Shown piece after piece: positions 11,541-18,393 of a stretch of DNA of 18,393 nt. The notes under the pieces were generated by a model that saw only the letters and a list, made by a program, of their open reading frames with translations, was not told where the DNA came from and searched no databases. This DNA is from Smittium culicis (taxonomy: Eukaryota > Kickxellomycota > Harpellomycetes > Harpellales > Legeriomycetaceae): contig LSSN01003335.1 of NCBI GenBank assembly GCA_001970855.1, positions 1 to 18,393 on the forward strand. The letters are read 5' to 3'. Every line of letters starts with the position of its first letter. Within the stretch, counting starts at the first letter, position 1. Both the position numbers and the translations under genes were made by a program.

Positions 11541-12946
11541 CTAGATTCTTAAAATAGACTTGACGAAGTAATAAACAAATAAGAGGATAAGAAGAACAAA
11601 GATAGGAATAACTAGAGTCAAAAGAGATAGCGTTCCCGATAATCCACGTAAATTCATTCTGGTTCCGCGTCGGTATCTGCGTCTCGATTTGTTTTCTGAG
11701 TAACTTCTTGAAGATGGTGTAACTTCTGAAGTCGAATATTTTTCAGGGGTTGGTTCGTAGTCAGATGTCTTTGTATAGTTTCTTCGTCTACTTCGATGCT
11801 GTCTAGGATCTGGGCTAGATCGAGTATTGCGGGTTCTTTTTGATTTTTTGTGGTCTCGATGACGGTGGCGACGACTTCTGTAATACTCTGATTCGCTTTC
11901 TGAGCTGCACGATTCTGAATTTTCGTCATCTTGATTTTTATCTTCAGCCTCGCTATCAGAGTCAGCATCTAAACCCGTTTCTGTCTGTGATGGTTTATTT
12001 TGAGATGAGCTGTCATTCGATGACTCTATAGAAATGGTTATAAAATATGTGATGATTTTAGGTGTTGATATTTAGTATTAATGATACTAAATGAATTGCG
12101 TATAATATGCTGATAATTAAATATGTATGATTTGAGTTAGAGTATTGTAGAATGGTTTATAAAGGGCTGCATTATTATGTTAAAGAAAGTGTATGTATAT
12201 TTGAAATTTTACTTGTTGGTTCTGGTCGGGTATTTGAGGAAAAAGGAGAGTTCAACGATCTATCATATATTGCACGCTTGACATGGTTTTTTAAAACCTC
12301 GTACGCACGGAAAATTTCTAATTGAAAAAATTCAAATATTAAAAGTTCATTAAAAAAAAATCAAGATGAAGGCATTTAGTCAAGAATAAAACCCATATTT
12401 AATAATAAATATAAATACCTTTAAAAGCCTCAGATGCGCCAGGTAGAGAATTTTTATCAGGGTGGTATTTCAATGCCGCCTGTTAAATAATATATTCAAA
12501 GTATAGTAAGTATTGATAAAATTTTAGTAAACTAAATCAAGTCTAATAAAGAATAGCTAATAACCGATAATAGTAGATTTTATCTTGTAATACTTGAAGA
12601 ATTTTAAAAAGTTAATCAAAAAAAGTACATAATATTTTTCAAAAAAAAAAAAGTGCTTTGTGAATAGAGTAGGGATAAAAATTACTTTCCGGTACGCTAG
12701 TTTCAATTCGCTATCGGAAGCTCCTGGTGTAGTAGCTAATATTTTGTACAAATCGTCTTTGTTAGTTAAGACAAAGTCAATGTCTCTCTGAAGTGCAGGA
12801 GTTTGCTCTTCAATAGGTTCGGAATCATCTAGAGTATCAGGGTCGTATGGAACTAAATCTGCAGACAAGTCATATATTATTCTACTAAGTTCTGATTTTC
12901 GTTCTTCGGAAATTTTAGCTTCTAGCAATAAAGTTTGGTCAGCCAT
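11541..12946 (-). CDS. Tail-anchored J-domain (DnaJ/HSP40) protein with Arg/Ser-rich linker, four exons
   Basis: J-domain proteins stimulate the ATPase of Hsp70 partners through the HPD motif. Exons on the - strand are 12946-12686, 12479-12419, 12317-12213 and 12025-11541, giving 303 aa; all introns are GT...AG and phases close. Residues 1-63 are an acidic N-terminal region. The J domain spans about 64-128: DLYKILATTPGASDSELKLA, then YHPDKN with HPD at 93-95, then FRAYEVLKN and KRAIYDRS. Residues 143-190 are Ser/Glu/Asp-rich and 191-265 Arg/Ser-rich (YYRSRRHRHR, RSRRR). Residues about 271-297 are one strongly hydrophobic segment (LVIPIFVLLILLFVYYF), followed only by KSILRI. This predicts a tail-anchored protein with the J domain in the cytosol, on the ER or another membrane. 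The J domain resembles the Hlj1/DNAJB12 type, but the layout differs, so no symbol is given. Confidence 0.87.
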
Positions 12947-13608
12947 TCTATAATCGGAAGTATTTAATAATTACTACACAAACACTTTTTATTGAGGTGG
13001 GGTATATAAGGAGAGGTTGCTATTAAGATATGCAATTATATATATTCAATCGAGCAGTCTCAAAGAGGGAATATATTTTAACGAGTCGATTGAGTTTGAA
13101 AAGAGTATAAGTGAATGATTGCAAGTAAAAACAAAATGAAAATGGTAAATGAATTAGTTTTGTTATGAGAGATAAAATTGCTGAACTGTGAATTTATATC
13201 GAGTTCATAATAAATTTTAATTTATTATAAGTGTAAGATTATGATTGAATGAAAACATTTCTCAGTTTTGGCCGAAAATTTTAATTACTTAATATTACAA
13301 AAAATGTTAATTATTTAGTATTATTATTTGTTAAAAAATAATAATCTATAAATAGAATGGAAATAAATCGCATATTGACCAATAGCAGTAAAGGTAGAAT
13401 TTTGAACCAAATAATAAAATGAGATATAATAGACAATAGAAGTATATTATGGACAAACTAATCTCTCAGATCGGGAATTAAAAACAAAAAAAGTTGGATG
13501 ATATGAGTTACTATAATAATTAATTTTGTGCTTGAAATGAATTTACAGAATAATGATGATATTTCGACAAAGTTGGAGAGAAAATTAAATTTAAAAATAT
13601 CTACATAT
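12947..13608. other. Intergenic region, J-protein promoter side
   Basis: This AT-rich DNA lies between the J-protein start and the NSE3 stop codon; both genes run leftward. GGTATATAAGG at 13011-13021 lies about 65-75 bp upstream of the J-protein ATG. Its complement, CCTTATATACC, is a plausible TATA-type element for that gene. I see no gene or repeat otherwise. Confidence 0.35.
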
Positions 13609-15069
13609 TTAAAACGCTGTTCCACATGACCGTTTAATCTTTTCAATGAAGTCGCTATCATACGGAACTTCCATCAGAGCAGCAATAAACATCGAAATAG
13701 ATTCAGAGTCATATTCAACCATAGCTCTGGGACCCCAACAGTATTCAACGGATGGGTCAAGTTCATACCTATCGGCGCCTGCCTGTGATAGCGAGTGATT
13801 GTTGTTGGAAGATAGAGCGGCAGCACCAGACTTCAACCCTGTATCGAAAGTTGTTAGGTAGTCGAGTTTTACGATATATGAAATGAACTCCTGGGCGAGA
13901 GCACGGCTGTCGACGTTTACTGATAATCGCGTCGTAGCGCTTGAATCTTCACCATTAATGAACTTGATTTGAGGGAGTTGTGTGTTTTCAAGGCGGTTAA
14001 GTAGCGTATCCAACGTAGCCACACCATTATTTAAGAATACTAGACTTAGAACGATTCCTACTACACCATTAAATTTTTCATCTTCTTCAGGCCAGTCAAC
14101 ACATCTGCCGTATGCACTTGTGTTGTTCTCACGGTTTTCTTCAGAATTCGAAGAGCCTAATTTGTACTCAATTGGAATAATCGATTGCAATATATACCTA
14201 CCACTAGACGGTGTTGCTAACTTTTTGCCTTTAAAAACCAAAAGAATGAAAGTTATACGTTATACGTTATTAGATATATATTCTTTCCAATATAAAAAAC
14301 AAAATAACTTGGGTTTGAAAGAATACCTGATGCTTTGGATCTAACTGTTTTTTTTCGGACCGGCAGTTCTATCATTTCACAGCCAAATGTGGAGCGAAGA
14401 ACTTCCTGGGCAAAAGAAAATACATTTCTGAAACCACCGGGAAGCTGTGCCGCGTTAACTATCCATTCAAAATCATTTTTTTAGTTAAATATTTATTTAA
14501 TTCATGACTTATAGCTATGTATATTTAAGAAAAATCTAAAAAGGAATGTATTTTATGGAACAAAATTAAAAAAAGCCATATGATTAAATTTAATTTAAAT
14601 GTAATTATACTTTTTTCTCGAATATCTTCTCTTTTTAAAGGTTTTTTAGCTCGTTCATATGATAGTGCCAATCTAGCTAGATTGTAGCCGGCCTTTTTAG
14701 TGTGCTCGCTTATCTAAGAAAAAAAGTTTTTTTGATCAAACATATAAACTGAATTGATTAGCTTGATTGATAAAACTTTTGCAATTAGGAATGAAAATAA
14801 CGTTATAAACTAAAGTACAGTTTCGGAGATAGATACAAATATAATAAAAAATTTATGAAGCAATATGAGAGTGGAAACAAAATGGAATGGTTTAGAAAAT
14901 TAGAATAAGAAATAAAGAATAGTATAGATGGTCAATTATAGAGTAGAAATGTGCTTTAATAAGAAGACGATTTGAGGATGGAAAGTTGTTAGATTTAGAA
15001 ATAAAAAAAAACATTATTAAATTATGGAATTGCGAATTTGGATACCTCTTCTTGGATATTTTGTTGCAT
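13609..15069 (-). CDS. NSE3: NSE3-like MAGE-domain subunit of the Smc5/6 complex, four exons
   Basis: NSE3 is the MAGE-family subunit that pairs with Nse1 and Nse4 in the Smc5/6 complex, which acts in nuclear DNA repair and chromosome maintenance. Exons on the - strand are 15069-15046, 14713-14611, 14458-14327 and 14228-13609, giving 292 aa; introns are GT...AG of 98-332 bp and phases close. The MAGE homology domain covers most of the protein: PLKREDIREKIN (about 33-44), FSFAQEVLRSTFGCEMIEL (56-74), SGRYILQS (95-102), GVVGIVLSLVFLNNG (141-155) and, near the end, the hallmark EYCWGPRA (WGPRA at 251-255) followed by a helix. A single MAGE gene in a fungus is expected to be NSE3. Ser/Asn-rich inserts occur near 111-124 and 224-236. 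The first exon carries only eight codons (MQQNIQEE), with an in-frame TGA upstream and no other ATG between. That exon is less certain than the rest. Confidence 0.88.
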
Positions 15070-15434
15070 AGATAAAATTATAATACAATAGAAAGAAGAC
15101 TCGTAATTTTTAGATCATACTTTTCTACTTAATGTTTAAAATTAAAATTAAAATTATTTTGTGAGGTAAAGCTTTTTTATAAATAAATATATTCAGCTAA
15201 TCATTTGTCTATATAAGCGATAAACCAATAGAGTTTATCAGAGGGTAAATAATTATCCGGGTAAATCGGCCAATAGTATTATAGCTCAGGAATGTAGAAT
15301 AATTATAAGCTAATAATAATTGAAGAAAGTGTTTTTTGATTTATTAAAAAAAAGTCATATATTTATTGATTTGGCTTTCAATTTTTTACTTTGAATCTTT
15401 AGTAATTTTATTTCGACTCTCTTCATTAAATTCC
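15070..15434. promoter_or_regulatory. Divergent promoter region between NSE3 and WBP4
   Basis: This 365-bp AT-rich spacer sits between the divergent NSE3 (-) and WBP4 (+) start codons and should hold both promoters. CCAATAG occurs twice in the same orientation, at 15225-15231 and 15270-15276, 45 bp apart. A TATATAAG word lies at 15210-15217. CCAAT is the known core of HAP/NF-Y binding sites, but five-base cores arise often by chance, so use as promoter elements is inference. Confidence 0.35.
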
Positions 15435-16684
15435 ATGCAGCAGTAATCAATAATAATGTAATGCGCTTATTGTATTTCTAACTTACACAATTTTATTACC
15501 TAATTTCCTACAACTGACTATATCCTTGTTGTATGCTAGGTCGGAATATTGGAAGTCTAACAGTAAGCATTGGTGCATTTACTGTAAAATATTCATTTCC
15601 GATAACAAACCGGTAAGTCCTATCGAATAATTAACTATAATCGTTTTGATATTTCCTATTAATTACCTGTAACATAATTTGTTTCAAGTATCTTATTTCC
15701 TTATTTTTTCGATATAGAGCAGAACAATTCACGAGAATGGAACTAAACACAAGCTGAATGTGCAGCAATACTTACAGACAGTAGATTTAGATAAGAAAAA
15801 AGAAATAAAAGAGTCAAATAAGTTATCTAATATTCTATCTTCGATTGAAAAGGTAGTGTATTTTTACCCTTATATCGCATTTTACCAAAAAAAATTTTAT
15901 TTGATTCCTGTTGGTACTCTTTTGCAAAATTTTCAATTATTAGGCAGCAAATAAATCCTTTCTTGAAGACGCAGCATCTGGTATGGCGTCTTCTTCAGAC
16001 TATTTAAAGGCTCAAGCGATTTCTACTCTAGCAACAACCAGGGCTGAGCAGAAAAGCAAAATTAAACAACCAAAAAAAACTCAAAATAAGGCAAACAATC
16101 CCACACCAGATCCATCAATAAACTTGGGTAAATTATAATTTTTATAGTCAATTATATAATTATACTTTATACTTTATAGTAGTCCTATAATTGATTTAGC
16201 TTGAGATTTTCTATCACTCTAATGCTAATAATAACAAACATGCTATAATAAATTATTAAGAGTAATTTTATATTTATCTTTCTTGATATTAGGATTTGAT
16301 GACCATAACAACCAAGATAATTATGCTGGAATTAAAGATACTGCTGGTCTAGGCCCATGGATTCCGGTAAATCCTACGCAGCAACAGTATTCCCAAGAGC
16401 CCGCAGTCTTATCTAATTCTAAAAACTCGTTGTCTCATAATAGCCACAATAATCCATTGCTAGAAAACCAAACAAAACGAGCGTATATAGATGAAGACGA
16501 GGATGACCCTGATGACCTTGACTCATTTAATTTAGATTCCAAAGCCTCATCATATAAACCCATTATCGAACCCGCATCTCAAAAGCTACCAGCAGATGAA
16601 AAATCATCAACACCAACTGCAAGCGTTTTCAAAAAGCGAAAGAAACCGACTAATATTATATCTAAACCAAACCCATTAAACTAA
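15435..16684 (+). CDS. WBP4: WBP4/FBP21-like spliceosomal U1-type zinc-finger protein, five exons
   Basis: WBP4 (FBP21) is a spliceosome-associated protein that binds through a matrin/U1-type zinc finger and, in animals, two WW domains. Exons are 15435-15442, 15540-15612, 15718-15852, 15944-16127 and 16293-16684, giving 263 aa; introns are GT...AG of 91-165 bp. The N-terminus reads MQQSEYWKSNSKHWCIYCK, very like animal WBP4. The C2H2 finger has Cys15, Cys18, His32 and His38 with the family spacing (C-X2-C-X13-H-X5-H). A Lys-rich helix follows. No WW domain is visible. The C-terminal part has an acidic patch (DEDEDDPDDLD) and ends with VFKKRKKPTNI, resembling the conserved VFKKRR-type tail of WBP4. 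The first exon is only 8 nt. It is inferred because the frame of exon 2 has no ATG before an upstream stop, and it joins cleanly. The protein is short for the family (human about 376 aa). Confidence 0.85.
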
Positions 16685-17080
16685 ATATAATTTTTCAACT
16701 TTTATACTTATCGTCTACTTGTAAACTTAATATTCTTTTTAACATTGTGAAAAAAAACCAATTTATTTGTTTTATTATCAAATACATTTTCTGAAAATAT
16801 ACAATCATTTTTACTCCGCAGCTAAATTTCATTTGAATCTATTGGCCAGCTGATTAGATCACCTTTTTTTCTTTACTTTTTATCGCTATTATTAGTAATG
16901 CAATATAAAAATTAAACATATCTTCAATAGTATAAAATAAATTAAACTTTCTTATAAAGCCTACAAAATATTCTAATTTTTTCTATTCCAAGTCAATATT
17001 CTCATTATATTTTTTTTACCCATTTTTCTTTTAGAATATACTAATTTCATTTTCTGTTACTCCCTTAAAGTTTAGCTAAA
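16685..17080. promoter_or_regulatory. Intergenic region upstream of EFL1
   Basis: This AT-rich spacer lies between the WBP4 stop and the EFL1 start, both on the + strand. Contents are T-rich tracts (16866, 16977 and 17010), pyrimidine-rich sequence just before the EFL1 start, and ATTGGCCAGCTGAT at about 16840, which includes an ATTGG (inverted CCAAT) core. No gene is seen. Confidence 0.35.
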
Positions 17081-18393
17081 ATGGCTACTGTACCTATTAC
17101 TAAAATATCTAAGCTCCAAGAAAATACTGAAAATATTAGAAATGTATGTGTTTTAGCCCACGTAGATCATGGTAAAACAACCTTAACCGACTCCCTTCTA
17201 TCAACGAACGGAATAATCTCCTCTCGTCTTGCAGGAAAAGTGCGGTATCTCGACTCCAGGAAAGATGAGCAAGAACGCGGAATAACTATGGAAAGTAGTG
17301 GAATAAGTTTATACTACAAAGCTTCAAAGAAAGTTCCTAAGCCTTCTGCAAATCTGACTAATGATCAAAAGTCTGAAAATATCACTCCCCAAACTGAACC
17401 CCTCGTCGAATCTGAATACTTAATCAATCTTATCGATTCTCCTGGCCACATTGACTTCGGCTCAGAAGTCTCTTCCGCAGCTAGATTATCCGATGGTGCT
17501 CTCGTTCTAGTCGATGTCGTCGAAGGTGTCTGCACTCAAACAATAAACGTTCTACGCCAAGCCTGGATCGAGAAAGTCTCCTCTATCCTAGTTATAAATA
17601 AAATCGATCGCTTGATTTCTCACCTTAAAATGACTCCAAATGAAGCATATATCCACATTCAGCATTTGATCCAACAAGTCAACGCTGTCCTCGCCGGATT
17701 TTGGGAATCTGATAGAATCGAAGAAAGCGATAAACGTGTTTTCGAAAATAACAACGACGCCTCAGCTGATTTTGATAATTCCAATACTTCAAATAAGTTT
17801 GGCAATTTAAAAATCTCTACTGAAAATTGGCACCTTGAAGAAAAAGACGATTCCCATATTTACTACTCCCCAGAAAAATCTAACGTTATATTCGCCTCTG
17901 CTTATGACGGATGGGCTTTTAGGTTGAACGAATTCGCCGCCTTATTTGCCGAAAAAATGGGCATTGGCAGCCCTGATAAACTACTGAACTTTCTGTGGGG
18001 TGATTACTATATTGACCCTAAAAACAGAAAGAGAATCCTTACTAAAAAACAAATGGCTAAACTTTATGGCGACTCCTCTGTTTCTAATAATAGCAACTAC
18101 CAACCTCTGTTTGTACAGCTATGCTTAAACAGCATTTGGAAAGTCTACGAGACCGTAATCGAATCAAATGATCAAGATAAAATCGATAAGATCATCCAAA
18201 CTATTGGCGCCAAAATTTCCACCTTCGATAGAAAGACAAAAGACTCAAAGCAACTTCTCACAATCATCATGCGAAGTTGGTTGCCTATTGCTCACACTTC
18301 CCTATTAGCCATCATCGATTTACTCCCTAGTCCTAAAGTTGCCCAAAAATTAAGAGTTCCCGTTTTATTAAAAGGAAAGAGCAACTATAACTC
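17081..18393 (+). CDS. EFL1: EFL1/Ria1 ribosome-maturation GTPase, 5' part, cut by window edge
   Basis: EFL1 (yeast Ria1/Efl1) is a cytosolic EF-2-like GTPase that, with SBDS/Sdo1, releases eIF6/Tif6 from pre-60S subunits so they can join translation. The frame is open and uninterrupted from ATG 17081 for 437 codons to the window end, so about the N-terminal 40% of a usual ~1,100-aa protein is present. All G motifs are visible: G1 AHVDHGKT (26-33), G2 RGIT (66-69), G3 DSPGH (119-123), G4 NKID (173-176) and SAYDGW (273-278). The EFL1-specific LINLIDSPGHIDFGSEVSSA, the insert after G4 and the motif FLWGDYYIDPKNRK separate it from EF-2. A Lys/Ser/Thr-rich stretch of about 30 residues (81-111) between G2 and G3 is longer than in human EFL1. 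No intron is seen in this part, unlike its neighbours. Confidence 0.96.
   Translation, partial: MATVPITKISKLQENTENIRNVCVLAHVDHGKTTLTDSLLSTNGIISSRLAGKVRYLDSRKDEQERGITMESSGISLYYKASKKVPKPSANLTNDQKSENITPQTEPLVESEYLINLIDSPGHIDFGSEVSSAARLSDGALVLVDVVEGVCTQTINVLRQAWIEKVSSILVINKIDRLISHLKMTPNEAYIHIQHLIQQVNAVLAGFWESDRIEESDKRVFENNNDASADFDNSNTSNKFGNLKISTENWHLEEKDDSHIYYSPEKSNVIFASAYDGWAFRLNEFAALFAEKMGIGSPDKLLNFLWGDYYIDPKNRKRILTKKQMAKLYGDSSVSNNSNYQPLFVQLCLNSIWKVYETVIESNDQDKIDKIIQTIGAKISTFDRKTKDSKQLLTIIMRSWLPIAHTSLLAIIDLLPSPKVAQKLRVPVLLKGKSNYN

Noticed and set aside
11654..11968. 104-codon - strand frame within the J-protein last exon
   Set aside because: It is out of phase with the spliced J-domain reading, which instead gives the RS-like linker and membrane segment with closed phases.
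13982..14344. 120-codon + strand open frame
   Set aside because: It overlaps NSE3 exons 4 and 3 and the intron between them in antisense, and shows no family features.
1..18393. CRISPR array, bacterial operon or virus
   Set aside because: There is no array of regular repeats and spacers, all but one of the genes show introns, and no viral hallmark protein is visible.

Overview
The window looks like nuclear DNA of an AT-rich, intron-containing eukaryote, most likely an early-diverging (non-Dikarya) fungus. Five protein genes are broken by 3-4 short introns each (about 70-330 bp, GT...AG, often GTAAGN or GTATNN donors and TTAG/ATAG/TCAG acceptors), and a sixth, cut by the window edge, is uninterrupted as far as seen. 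There are no operons or ribosome-binding sites. Intergenic DNA is very AT-rich with long A and T runs. The fungal placement is inference. The gene set is general eukaryotic, and NEDD1 is absent from budding and fission yeast, which argues against those lineages. An AT-rich Zoopagomycota or similar genome would fit but is not proven.

Layout. Bases 1-2940 form a GC-richer accessory block without an intact gene. It holds decayed coding-like fragments (1-1820), a short element with TTAA-CCCT...AGGG-TTAA ends resembling a piggyBac-type MITE plus a second diverged copy of its left end (2139-2425), and a further GC-richer island (about 2440-2940). A run of conserved genes follows: xylulokinase (XYLB, + strand, 3358-5515); a 1.46 kb AT-rich gap; a NEDD1/GCP-WD gamma-tubulin targeting protein (- strand, 6973-10872); a tail-anchored J-domain protein with an Arg/Ser-rich linker (- strand, 11541-12946); the MAGE-domain Smc5/6 subunit NSE3 (- strand, 13609-15069); a WBP4/FBP21-like spliceosomal zinc-finger protein (+ strand, 15435-16684); and the 5' part of the EFL1/Ria1 ribosome-maturation GTPase (+ strand, 17081 to the window edge).

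Exon structures were rebuilt by hand by joining frames across GT/AG introns. In all five intron-containing genes the phases close exactly and the joins restore family motifs, which is the main evidence for them. The proteins act in unrelated processes (pentose metabolism, microtubule nucleation, membrane-associated chaperoning, DNA repair, splicing, 60S ribosome maturation). I see no functional cluster or clearly new multi-gene system. The more unusual items are the J protein's architecture, the WW-less WBP4 homologue with an apparent 8-nt first coding exon, the long Ser/Thr-Pro-rich linker in fungal NEDD1, and the unexplained block at the left.
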